A stretch of 17,455 bases of DNA from RGIG995 sp045603745 (GTDB lineage: Bacteria > Bacillota > Clostridia > Oscillospirales > UBA644), in assembly GCA_045603745.1 (NCBI GenBank), contig JAZUMQ010000034.1:1-17455 (forward strand). The letters run 5' to 3'. Every line of letters begins with the position of its first letter. Position 1 is the first letter of the stretch. Below are positions 5,490 to 12,566 of the stretch, piece after piece. The translations under genes were made by a program, and so were the position numbers. The notes under the pieces are model-generated. The model ran no database searches. It was not told where the DNA came from and saw only the letters and a list, made by a program, of their open reading frames with translations.

Positions 5490-6980
5490 TCAAACGTATT
5501 TCGCCGCCAAGGTCATGATTTCTTCTTGGGTGGCGGTCTTGCCGTCCACTTCTCCAGCCACGCGGCCGGAAGACATGACCAAAATGCGGTCGCAGATTCC
5601 CAAAAGTTCCGGCATTTCCCCGGAAACCACGATGATCGAGCGCCCTTTTACGGCAAGGTCGAGAATCAGTTGGTAGATCTCAAATTTTGCCCCCACGTCG
5701 ATGCCCCTTGTGGGTTCGTCAAGAAGTAAGATTTTCGGCTCGGTCAAAAGCCAGCGTCCCAAGATCACTTTTTGCTGATTTCCCCCGGACAGAGTGCGAA
5801 TGGACGTGCGGTGAGAGGGGGTCTTGACCCGTAGGGTCTGAATCATGCGGTCGGTGTCCTTTTTCATTTTTCGATCGCTCAAAAATCCGAATCGACGGTA
5901 GGCGGAAAGGTTGGAAATCACGGTATTTTCCAAAATATCCCGAATTCCGAAGATCCCCGTTGCCCGTCGCTCTTCGGTGAGAAGTACAAAACCGTTGGCG
6001 ACGGATTGTCGGGGGGTACGGTTTAAAATTTTTCGTCCGTTCAGAATCAGATCCCCTTTTTTGCGGGCAGAAAGCCCAAACAGGGATTCCAGCACTTCCG
6101 TTCGCCCCGAACCGTCCAACCCGGCGATGCCGAGAATTTCGCCTTTTTTCAAATCAAACGAGACGTCTTTTAAGTGGGAATACAATCCGGTCAAGCCCCG
6201 CACCGACAACACCGTTTCCCCGGGCACGTTGGTTTTCGGGGGAAAGCGCTGGGTCAGATCTCGTCCCACCATGAGCCGAATGATCTTGTCCATGGTCAAA
6301 TCCTTCGCCGGGTGGGTGGCGACGGTTTTTCCGTCTCGCATGACCGTCACTTCGTCGCAGATCCGCAAAATTTCTTCCATCTTGTGAGAGATATAAATGA
6401 TCCCGCACCCCTGCTTTTTCAAGGTCTCGATGATGCGGAACAATTGCTCCGCCTCTTCCCCGGTGAGGGAAGAGGTGGGCTCGTCAAAAACGATCACTTT
6501 CGCGCCGTAACTGACGGCTTTTGCGATTTCGACCATCTGTCGCCGGGATACGGGCAGATCTTCCATAATCGCTTTGGGATTCACCGAAAGACCCAATTTT
6601 TCAAATAATTCTTTGGTGTCTTTCTGCATTTTTCCCTCGTTGACCACTCCGAGGCGGGTCGGGTACCGCCCCAGCCATAAATTATCCGAAACCGACCGTT
6701 TCAACGCCTGATTCAGTTCCTGATGAACCATGGCGACCCCTTGTTCCAGCGCCTCTTTGGAATTTTTGAATTCCACCGATTTCCCCCGAAGAAGAATTTC
6801 TCCCGAATCCTTGGAATAAATCCCAAAAAGGCACTTCATCAAGGTGGATTTTCCCGCCCCGTTTTCTCCCATCAAGGCGTGAACCGAGCCGGATTTGAGG
6901 GTAAACTGTGCGTGATCTAACGCCTTGACCCCGGGAAAGGATTTGCAAATGTCGGTCATGGTGAGAAGATTCTCTGCCAT
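5490..6980 (-). CDS. mglA: Galactose/methyl-galactoside ABC importer, ATPase subunit
   Basis: This 496-aa protein is a double-cassette sugar ATPase of the MglA/RbsA family on the cytoplasmic face. Cassette 1 has Walker A GENGAGKST (38-46), a degenerate signature VSRRQMVEIAKA (144-155) and Walker B VIVFDEPTS (162-170). Cassette 2 has the family's altered Walker A GLDGSGRTE (287-295), the intact signature LSGGNQQK (397-404) and Walker B ILLLDEPTRG (417-426). The asymmetric cassettes are normal for this family. Its ATG overlaps the mglB stop by one base (TAATG), so translation is probably coupled. Assignment to mgl rather than rbs follows from the mglBAC order and the calcium-site-bearing MglB. 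It is followed by repeats before mglC rather than the tight spacing usual for the operon. Confidence 0.94.
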   Translation of the reverse strand: MAENLLTMTDICKSFPGVKALDHAQFTLKSGSVHALMGENGAGKSTLMKCLFGIYSKDSGEILLRGKSVEFKNSKEALEQGVAMVHQELNQALKRSVSDNLWLGRYPTRLGVVNEGKMQKDTKELFEKLGLSVNPKAIMEDLPVSRRQMVEIAKAVSYGAKVIVFDEPTSSLTGEEAEQLFRIIETLKKQGCGIIYISHKMEEILRICDEVTVMRDGKTVATHPAKDLTMDKIIRLMVGRDLTQRFPPKTNVPGETVLSVRGLTGLYSHLKDVSFDLKKGEILGIAGLDGSGRTEVLESLFGLSARKKGDLILNGRKILNRTPRQSVANGFVLLTEERRATGIFGIRDILENTVISNLSAYRRFGFLSDRKMKKDTDRMIQTLRVKTPSHRTSIRTLSGGNQQKVILGRWLLTEPKILLLDEPTRGIDVGAKFEIYQLILDLAVKGRSIIVVSGEMPELLGICDRILVMSSGRVAGEVDGKTATQEEIMTLAAKYV

Positions 6981-8056
6981 TATTCTTCTCCCGTATAAAT
7001 GCCGTAAGGAATCCGGATCTTTGCCACCGTATCGTCTACGTTATAATCGTCCATACCGTTCAAAAGAGACTCGTTTTTCAACACGTTTTCGATGGCGATT
7101 TCGATACATTCCGCCATTTCGGCGCCGTCTTGGGTGATGGTTCCCGCCATTTTTCCGGCGCGGATCAGAGACTTTGCCGCGTCGATGGCGTCCACCCCAA
7201 AGACCGGAACGGTGATACTGCCCTGGGTTCCGGTGTTGTAGCCGGCGGTCTGTAAGGCGGTGATCGCCCCTTCCGCCATGTTGTCGTTGTTGCAAATGAC
7301 CAGTTCGATCATATTTTTATTGGAAGAATTATAGGTGGTCAGGGCGGTGGTCATATATTCGTTTGCCGCTTGGGCAGACCATTTTCCGTCCTTATCCAGC
7401 AAAAATTTATCGTTGTTGGACGCATCGTAAAAGACCAATTCCGGCTTTTTGGCATCGGTGAGTTTTTTATTGGCGTTCTGCACCGAATATCGGGTGCGAT
7501 AAACGGCTTCCCGGTTTCCTTTTTCGCCCATGAACATGACGTAAGAGATCTTGCCGTCGCCGTTCAGATCGGTTTTCTCATAATTTTGCACCAAATAATC
7601 CCCGATCATGTCTCCTTGCAGTTCCCCCGCTTCGGTGGCGTTGGTACCGATATAGATACACTTTTCATAACTGTTGACAACGTCGTCGGAAACTTCCCGG
7701 TTGAAAAAGATCACCGGCAAACCGGAAGACCGGGCAAGGGAGATGATCCCGCTGGCGGCATCGTCGGATCCGGTGGTTACGATATTGACCACCAACACCT
7801 TCGCCCCCTTGGTAACGGCGGTCTGAATCTGCTCGGTCTGGGTGGTCTGACTGTTGTTGGCATCGTAATCCTGATAGGAGATCCCCGCCTCGTTGAGACG
7901 ATTGTCCAGCGCCGCCCGAACGGTGGAAATATAGGTGTCGCTATAGGTGTAATAAAATACGTGTACGTCTGCATTGCCCCGCCTCACGGCACACCCGGAA
8001 AAAAGGGTAACCCAAAGGGCAACGGCAAGAATGAGACCGACTGTTTTTTTCTTCAT
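6980..8056 (-). CDS. mglB: Galactose/methyl-galactoside-binding lipoprotein
   Basis: This is the periplasmic-binding-protein-like subunit (Peripla_BP_4 family) that hands galactose to MglC/MglA. Starting at ATG 8054-8056 (358 aa) gives a clean lipoprotein signal, MKKKTVGLILAVALWVTLFSGC with lipid-modified C22. GGAGG lies immediately upstream, so the longer open frame to 8098 is not used. An EF-hand-like loop DLNGDGKIS (about 163-171) corresponds to the calcium site of E. coli MglB. Sugar-pocket family motifs follow the expected order: FFNRE, CNNDNMAEGA, VFGVDAID and GTITQDG. In a Gram-positive cell the protein would be tethered to the membrane outer face. Most sugar preference evidence is from context and the calcium loop; a related hexose is possible. 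Confidence 0.92.
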   Translation of the reverse strand: MKKKTVGLILAVALWVTLFSGCAVRRGNADVHVFYYTYSDTYISTVRAALDNRLNEAGISYQDYDANNSQTTQTEQIQTAVTKGAKVLVVNIVTTGSDDAASGIISLARSSGLPVIFFNREVSDDVVNSYEKCIYIGTNATEAGELQGDMIGDYLVQNYEKTDLNGDGKISYVMFMGEKGNREAVYRTRYSVQNANKKLTDAKKPELVFYDASNNDKFLLDKDGKWSAQAANEYMTTALTTYNSSNKNMIELVICNNDNMAEGAITALQTAGYNTGTQGSITVPVFGVDAIDAAKSLIRAGKMAGTITQDGAEMAECIEIAIENVLKNESLLNGMDDYNVDDTVAKIRIPYGIYTGEE

Positions 8057-8087
8057 TTCAAATCCTCCGCAAAGTTCATTTGCCGTT

Positions 8088-8117
8088 AGTATATCCAATT
8101 AAAAGCGTTTTACACAA
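8088..8117 (-). promoter_or_regulatory. Predicted mglBA(C) promoter with operator-like palindrome
   Basis: On the minus strand TTGTGT (8112-8117), an 18-nt spacer and TATACT (8088-8093) lie about 30 nt before the mglB ATG. The spacer carries the palindrome TAAAACGCTTTTA (8100-8112), with a CG-centred shape reminiscent of LacI/GalR-family or cre sites. It matches the cre consensus only partly, so the regulator (CcpA or a local GalR-like protein) is a guess. Confidence 0.5.
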
Positions 8118-8144
8118 AAAAACGGGGGGACTTTCTTTCTACCT

Positions 8145-8332
8145 CTGCAAAAGTATCGACCATCAAAAAATTTTACGTCTTCGACTTAAATTTTTTGGGT
8201 CTCACTTAAAAGAAAAGCCAAGGTCGGTGGAATACTTCCGCCGAAAAACAGAGTGTTGATTGCTTTTCCCTCGGCGAATGTAATTCGCCGAAATTTCGCT
8301 TTTTTCTTTGCTTCTTTCAAAAAAGAAAGAAG
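8145..8332 (+). repeat. Composite intergenic repeat, copy 4 (long form)
   Basis: The core (8145-8208; inner stem GTC-TTC-GAC) is followed by GGTGGAATACTTCCGCC. Then comes the perfect palindrome CGGCGAAT-GTA-ATTCGCCG (8272-8290), a T-rich run, and CTTCTTTC/GAAAGAAG (8311-8318 with 8325-8332). Copy 5 at 12352-12557 has the same order of parts over about 200 bp. It occupies nearly the whole 288-nt gap between the hydrolase stop and mglB, and may terminate hydrolase transcription. Confidence 0.85.
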
Positions 8333-8343
8333 ACCACCCCTCG

Positions 8344-9312
8344 TCAATCAAATTCTCGCCAAAACTCCAGCACCGCCTTTTGGTATCCCGGGCGGTCGAC
8401 GTGGTAACTCATACCGTGTTCGGCGCCAGGCACGACAAACAACCGTTTGGGAGCGGCACAGGCTTTGTAATTTTCGTAGGTCATCTCCACCGGAACGAAT
8501 TTGTCCTCCGTACCGTGAATCAACAACACCGGAACGGTGGCACAGCGCAACGCGTCTACGGTGGAACACTCTTTCGACCCGACCTGTAACCGGCGGCGAC
8601 ACCATTCGTTGGCGTAAATCCCCTGGACCAAATAGGGTAAATGAAGATTTTTTTCGGTGACGTGTTTCCAGATGGCGTGGGGAGAGGTAAATCCGCAATC
8701 TGCCATGATTCCGTGGACGTTTTTCGGCAAATTCAAACCCGCCGCCATCAATACCGTAGACGCCCCCATGGAAATTCCGCTGAGATAGATGGGGTCTTTT
8801 CCTCCGGTTTTTTCCTTGACCCAATTGACCCAATCCACACAGTCGTGGCGCTCCAACATTCCGAATCCCATATAGTCGCCGCCGCTGTTGTTCTGCCCCC
8901 GCTGTTCCACAAACAACACGCTGCATTGGTGTTCAAACCAAAAATCGGCAATAAACCCGAAATCCCGCGACCAACTGGATCTCCAGCCGTGCATGGCGAT
9001 AATCACCCGCTTGGGGGAGGTATGGGGGTGCCAATGCCCCACCAGCCGCACCCCGTCGTGGCTGATGACCGACACTTCCTCAAACCCCGGGGTCTGCTCC
9101 AATTCCCATGAGGCTAGGGAGATCTCTTCCGCGTATTCGGTAAACAGATCCGATCCGGAAACCAGCCGGGCGCTTTGTTCCATGTGTTTGGGATTTTTCC
9201 GCCCCAAGATCATGTTCATCACCTTTTGAGACACAAAAAAATAGCCGCCGCCCAACGCCGAAATCCCGGCAACCACCCCACAAAAAATCCCAAATCCGCC
9301 CACTTTTTTCAT
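8344..9312 (-). CDS. Membrane-anchored alpha/beta hydrolase
   Basis: Starting at ATG 9310-9312, which AGGAG at 9322-9326 supports over the longer frame to 9351, the protein is 322 aa. An N-terminal hydrophobic segment (about 5-28) is an uncleaved-looking anchor, so the catalytic domain is probably outside the membrane. The alpha/beta hydrolase core has HGW (oxyanion side), nucleophile elbow GISMG (S181), HGTEDKFVP (D270) and AEHGMSY (H299), a complete Ser-Asp-His triad. The arrangement resembles the Bacillus YqkD-type / S9-like hydrolases, which lack a defined substrate. It is transcribed alone: mglB lies downstream beyond a repeat, and the AT-rich islet starts just upstream. A small stem-loop, AAAGGGA...TCCCTTT (9354-9385), lies in its probable leader. 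Confidence 0.85.
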   Translation of the reverse strand: MKKVGGFGIFCGVVAGISALGGGYFFVSQKVMNMILGRKNPKHMEQSARLVSGSDLFTEYAEEISLASWELEQTPGFEEVSVISHDGVRLVGHWHPHTSPKRVIIAMHGWRSSWSRDFGFIADFWFEHQCSVLFVEQRGQNNSGGDYMGFGMLERHDCVDWVNWVKEKTGGKDPIYLSGISMGASTVLMAAGLNLPKNVHGIMADCGFTSPHAIWKHVTEKNLHLPYLVQGIYANEWCRRRLQVGSKECSTVDALRCATVPVLLIHGTEDKFVPVEMTYENYKACAAPKRLFVVPGAEHGMSYHVDRPGYQKAVLEFWREFD

Positions 9313-9459
9313 CGCTTCCCTCTCCTTTTTGATTGCCTTATTTTGTGTCAAGAAAAGGGAAATATGCGCCGATATGGCTCCCTTTGAACAGAAAATATTA
9401 TTTTACAATTTTTAAAGTGACCAAAAAAAATTCCATATTTGATTGAAACAAATTTGCAA

Positions 9460-9472
9460 ATTCTATTTACCA
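9460..9472 (+). repeat. Left 13-bp inverted repeat of the AT-rich islet
   Basis: ATTCTATTTACCA here is the exact reverse complement of 10703-10715. The pair brackets the 243-aa gene and the ATPase remnant (1256 bp in all). No target-site duplication is visible beside the repeats. Confidence 0.65.
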
Positions 9473-9515
9473 TTTTTGAAAAACTATTGAAAATGGTAAA
9501 TATTTGTGATATAAT
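9464..9515 (+). promoter_or_regulatory. Promoter with overlapping palindrome for the 243-aa gene
   Basis: TTGAAA (9487-9492), a 17-nt spacer and perfect TATAAT (9510-9515) with an upstream TGTG. A perfect inverted repeat of 13 bp, TATTTACCATTTT (9464-9476) and AAAATGGTAAATA (9490-9502), covers the -35 box and half the spacer, an operator-like placement. The same TGTGATATA element is in both promoters at 2280-2396. Confidence 0.75.
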
Positions 9516-9543
9516 AAATAAAAAATTACTAGGGGTTGTATAA

Positions 9544-10275
9544 ATGACTTATATCGATTCACTTGTCAAAAAACTCAAACTACAATGCATCATAAATAAT
9601 GGTTGTGGCTTTGATGAAAAACATGAACATGTTTGGTGGCGAAAACAGTATTATGGAAAATCAACATTTTTTAAAACAGAATGGAAATGTTCAAAATCAG
9701 AAATGGACGAACCCCGTTATGTAAAAGTTATTGAGTATTTGTCAAAACTTCCTTCTGGAATAACTTATACAGCTGAGACGAAAAAAACAAAAAGCTTGCC
9801 TTCTGTTATAAATACTGACCGTTTTGAGTACGAGGAATATACAACTGATTTCATTATTCATGTTTCTGATGCATACTCAAAGTCAATAGTCAATAATAAC
9901 AAGGGCAGCAAAATCGTAATTTGGCCTCAAATTTCAAACTCAATAATGAGCGATGCAAAAAAATTTAAAGAAACAATTGAATCAAAACATTCACAAATAA
10001 TTGAACCATTTTTTGATACACAAATTCAACATTACACAAGTTCAACACTTCGCTATGACGGCTTCTATGATGGCGTTGGTTTTTCATACATTAAAATGAA
10101 ACCTTTGGAACATAGTTTTCAACTGCTCGGTATGGCTTTAGCTTTTGTTAATTATGGATTAAGATTTTTGAAAGAAAATGAGTTTTATACTATAGATGCA
10201 AATGAAAGCATAACTGATATATCTATAACTAAACATACAATTAAAGATAATTCATCTTTGAATGATTGGGATTAA
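9544..10275 (+). CDS. Hypothetical protein, AT-rich orphan gene
   Basis: I do not recognise this 243-aa protein. It has no signal peptide and no clear membrane segment; only residues about 190-205 (HSFQLLGMALAFVNYGL) are somewhat hydrophobic. It is rich in Lys, Ser, Thr, Asn, Ile and aromatic residues (for example HVWWRKQYYG at 29-38) and so is probably a soluble cytoplasmic protein with mixed alpha/beta content. No nucleotide-binding, nuclease or helix-turn-helix motif is evident. A strong promoter precedes it, AGGGG at 9531-9535 is a modest ribosome binding site, and a terminator hairpin follows the stop, so it is a self-contained unit. Codon choice is strongly A/T-ending, unlike the flanking housekeeping genes, which suggests horizontal acquisition. 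Its neighbour is a truncated DUF4143 ATPase. Confidence 0.75.
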   Translation: MTYIDSLVKKLKLQCIINNGCGFDEKHEHVWWRKQYYGKSTFFKTEWKCSKSEMDEPRYVKVIEYLSKLPSGITYTAETKKTKSLPSVINTDRFEYEEYTTDFIIHVSDAYSKSIVNNNKGSKIVIWPQISNSIMSDAKKFKETIESKHSQIIEPFFDTQIQHYTSSTLRYDGFYDGVGFSYIKMKPLEHSFQLLGMALAFVNYGLRFLKENEFYTIDANESITDISITKHTIKDNSSLNDWD

Positions 10276-10279
10276 CAAA

Positions 10280-10325
10280 AAGGACTATGACATTTTTGGT
10301 GCCATAGTCCTTCTTCATTTTATCA
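10280..10325 (+). terminator. Intrinsic terminator of the 243-aa gene
   Basis: A perfect 10-bp stem, AAGGACTATG (10280-10289) and CATAGTCCTT (10303-10312), is followed by CTTCATTTTATC. It begins a few bases after the TAA stop. Confidence 0.75.
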
Positions 10326-10402
10326 TTTGTCGTAAATGTGTCGTAAATCGGTTTTTATAGGGTTTCAAAAACCCTGTAATACCGCTATTTTACGGCATTT
10401 TC

Positions 10403-10675
10403 TTAATCAAGGGGTTTCATTGCAGAGGATATGAAGTCTATGCCGGGGTCCTTTACAAAAAGGAAATTGATTTCGTCGCCATCAAACGCAATGAAAAAAT
10501 ATACATCCAAGTTTCGGATAATATCGGCGATGAAAAGACCTTCGAACGTGAGGTTTCACCGCTTCTGCAAATCAAGGACGCTTATCCCAAAATGGTGATT
10601 GCCCGCACACGACATGATGAATCTCTGTACGAAGGAATAAAAATTGTTGACATTGCAGACTGGCTGCTCGGTTAA
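10403..10675 (+). pseudogene. 3' remnant of a DUF4143-type AAA ATPase gene
   Basis: The frame encodes RGYEVYAGVLYKKEIDFVAI, then NEKIYIQVSDNIGDEKTFER, then SPLLQIKDAYPKMVIARTRH and IVDIADWLLG, ending in TAA at 10673. This is the C-terminal DUF4143 region of AAA_14/DUF4143 ATPases, about 80-90 of some 400 residues. It includes the EIDFVA and IYIQVS strands of the nuclease-like fold. The open frame begins after a TAG at 10358 and has no start codon before the homology, and the ATPase domain is absent, so it is a decayed fragment. The junction segment 10313-10402 carries a near-tandem GTCGTAAAT (spacer GT) and a hairpin AGGGTTT-CAA-AAACCCT (10359-10375); it may mark where foreign DNA replaced the 5' part of the gene. 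Confidence 0.8.
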
Positions 10676-10715
10676 TTACCAAAAACAACAAAACTTCTAT
10701 TGTGGTAAATAGAAT
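10676..10715 (+). repeat. TTACCA-N21-TGGTAA palindrome and right 13-bp inverted repeat
   Basis: TTACCA (10676-10681) starts directly after the remnant's stop and pairs with TGGTAA (10703-10708) across 21 nt, the same spacing as TTACCA/TGGTAA at 9467-9499. A small hairpin TTCTATT-GTGGTA-AATAGAA (10695-10714) lies inside. TGGTAAATAGAAT (10703-10715) is the exact inverted copy of 9460-9472. Confidence 0.65.
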
Positions 10716-10729
10716 GAGGAGATAAAACG

Positions 10730-10767
10730 ATCGCCGGCGGAAGAATCCGCCGGCGATTTTCATTTTC
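10730..10767. terminator. Bidirectional intrinsic terminator
   Basis: A perfect 12-bp stem, ATCGCCGGCGGA (10730-10741) and TCCGCCGGCGAT (10746-10757) around AGAA, is followed by TTTCATTTTC on the plus strand and CGTTTTATC on the minus strand. It ends nadE transcription and any read-through from the islet. Confidence 0.8.
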
Positions 10768-10772
10768 TTCAA

Positions 10773-12326
10773 TTAAAATTTCACGTCTGCCGAGATATAG
10801 GGCAAGGAAAATCCGATGAGGTTTGCCCCTTCGCCCATGGCTGCCCGTTTGAACCGGGCGATGGGGAATCGGCGGAAAAAGGTTTCCAAGGTTTGAACGA
10901 TGACGTCCTCGTCGTACTCGTCGAAGGTCGCCATCATATACTGATACAATTCCTGCCGTTCCAGACGGTGTTTGGAGAAATAGTAGATGATAAAATCGTG
11001 CAACAGGTAGGGGCCGAGAATATCTTCGGTCTTCTGATCGGATTTCAATTCGGGGGAAATATCGGTGTCTGCCACGTCTTGCAACGCCTCTCCCAACCGT
11101 CCGCCGTTCCGTTTTGCGAGCAGTTCTACCAAGGCTTTAACCAACGTTTTGGGCACGGAAGCGTTGACGTTATAATGGGAAAGGGTATCTCCCGCAAAGG
11201 TGCAGAATCCCAACGCCGCTTCCGACAGATCCCCGGTCCCCACCGCCAAAGCGTTGTAGCGGTTTGCCATATCAAACAAGATCTGGGTACGCTCCCGGGC
11301 TTGGGCGTTTTCGTAGGTAATATCCGTCGTTTCGCCGTCGTGTCCGATCTGTTTCAGATGGGCGCAGACCGCCTCTTTGATGTCGATCTCAAAGACCGTG
11401 ACCCCCAATTCTTCCATGAGAACGTGGGCGTTGGTATAGGTGCGTTTGCCGGTTCCGAAGCAGGGCAAGGTCATGGCAATGATATTTTCGGCGGGAAGAT
11501 TCGCCATTTTCATGGATTCCGACGCCACCATCAGCGCCAGGGTGGAATCCAAGCCTCCGGAAACGTTGATGGCAAGATGCTTCATGCCGGAAGACTGAAT
11601 TCGGGTATACAGGGCTTGCACTTGCAGGTTAAACAGTTCGCCCAAATATTTTTTCGGATCGTTTTTGCCGTAATAGGGAATCCGCAGATCGGCTTGGGCA
11701 CGGCGGGTAGATTCCCACCCCTCGTCGCCGGCCTCTTCATCATAGCAGGCACAGATGGGATTTGGACGGGTTTGCAGCGCAAAATCCAAGGTTTTTCCGG
11801 CGCGATAGACCCCGCAGAATCCTTGATAGACCCCGTCGGAGACCGCTTCTCCGAATCCGGGATTGGACACGGCAACCACGCATTGTTTCGCGGCGGAAAT
11901 CTTTTGACAAAGTTCCGTCACGTCTGCAGAAAGACAAGGATAGCCCGCCATGGCGGTGGGAAGCAACAACACGTCTCCCTCTCCCTCTCCGTTAGCGGTG
12001 ATGACAAAGGTTTTGCCGAAGGCTTCAAACTCCGGTTTTTTCCCCAATTCTCCGTTTTTCAGATAAATATTTCCGATCTGATCGGTGGACGTGACCACCA
12101 CGACCGGGTGTTCGGCGGTGTAGTCGCAGAGCCGATCCAACGCCCGGTCACAGGCGTCAATAAAGGAACGGTAAGCAAATTTCATTCCGCAGGTAACACC
12201 GGAAACCCCAAGAGCGGGGAACAGATACACGTCAGCGGGATTCTCGTCCATAAAAGAAATCATGGACGATACGTTGGTCTCCGGATCGCCGGGAACGATG
12301 GGCAAAACAACAGACAAAAGTTTCAT
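10773..12326 (-). CDS. nadE: NAD+ synthase with degenerate N-terminal glutaminase domain
   Basis: The C-terminal part (about 225-517) is a standard NAD synthetase: ATP-PPase loop SGGLDST (256-262), GTGKRTYTNA (291-300), ARERTQILFDMAN and GTGDLSEAALGFCTFAGDTLSHYNVNASVPKTLV (363-396). It would convert deamido-NAD to NAD in the cytoplasm using ATP and ammonia. The N-terminal 1-190 still aligns in outline with the nitrilase-type glutaminase of two-domain NadE (NVSSMISFMDENPADVYLFP, SNPGFGEAVSDGVYQGF). However, the catalytic Glu of the FPE motif is Ala38 (FPALG), the CEDLW-type nucleophile motif is missing, and the PKxxLP lysine segment is not evident. At 517 aa it is well short of the roughly 640 aa common in Clostridia. 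AAGGAG at 12335-12340 supports the ATG at 12324-12326. It is the last gene of the minus-strand run; ispF precedes it across a 240-nt repeat. Confidence 0.93.
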   Translation of the reverse strand: MKLLSVVLPIVPGDPETNVSSMISFMDENPADVYLFPALGVSGVTCGMKFAYRSFIDACDRALDRLCDYTAEHPVVVVTSTDQIGNIYLKNGELGKKPEFEAFGKTFVITANGEGEGDVLLLPTAMAGYPCLSADVTELCQKISAAKQCVVAVSNPGFGEAVSDGVYQGFCGVYRAGKTLDFALQTRPNPICACYDEEAGDEGWESTRRAQADLRIPYYGKNDPKKYLGELFNLQVQALYTRIQSSGMKHLAINVSGGLDSTLALMVASESMKMANLPAENIIAMTLPCFGTGKRTYTNAHVLMEELGVTVFEIDIKEAVCAHLKQIGHDGETTDITYENAQARERTQILFDMANRYNALAVGTGDLSEAALGFCTFAGDTLSHYNVNASVPKTLVKALVELLAKRNGGRLGEALQDVADTDISPELKSDQKTEDILGPYLLHDFIIYYFSKHRLERQELYQYMMATFDEYDEDVIVQTLETFFRRFPIARFKRAAMGEGANLIGFSLPYISADVKF

Positions 12327-12351
12327 AAAAGTTTCTCCTTGATCGGTCTAT

Positions 12352-12557
12352 GTTCTACGGCATAAGTGTCGTCCGACAAAAAGTTTCTACGCCTTCGGCT
12401 TGAATTTTTTGGGTCTCACTTAAAAGAAAAGCCAAGTTTGGCAGAATACTTCCGCCAAAAGCAGAGTTTTAATTTCTATTTTCCCGGCGAATGGAATTCG
12501 CCGAAATTACGCTTTTTTCTTCGCTTCCTTCTTTTTTCTCGTGAAAAAAGAAGGAAG
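12352..12557 (+). repeat. Composite intergenic repeat, copy 5 (long form)
   Basis: Core GGCATAAGTGTCGTCC..., with inner stem GCC-TTC-GGC where other copies have GTC/GAC. Then GGCAGAATACTTCCGCC, the palindrome CGGCGAAT-GGA-ATTCGCCG (12485-12503), and a perfect 15-bp stem CTTCCTTCTTTTTTC (12524-12538) with its complement (12543-12557) around TCGT. The order of parts is as in copy 4. It fills the ispF-nadE gap. Confidence 0.85.
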
Positions 12558-12566
12558 AATAAAACC

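Noticed and set aside
8057..8098. Longer MglB reading frame beginning at 8098
   Set aside because: The extra 14 residues would precede the signal peptide and overlap the promoter; GGAGG directly before the ATG at 8054-8056 fixes the start.
9313..9351. Longer start for the alpha/beta hydrolase at 9351
   Set aside because: AGGAG at 9322-9326 lies inside that extension and is well placed for the ATG at 9310-9312; the extension would also put 13 charged residues ahead of the anchor.
9460..10715. Classical insertion sequence bounded by 13-bp inverted repeats
   Set aside because: No transposase, no target-site duplication, and the left repeat is also part of a promoter palindrome; kept as an islet with suggestive ends only.
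10893..12365. Open frame of 490 codons on the plus strand
   Set aside because: Exactly antisense to the motif-complete nadE gene and starts and ends with no support; a shadow of codon bias.
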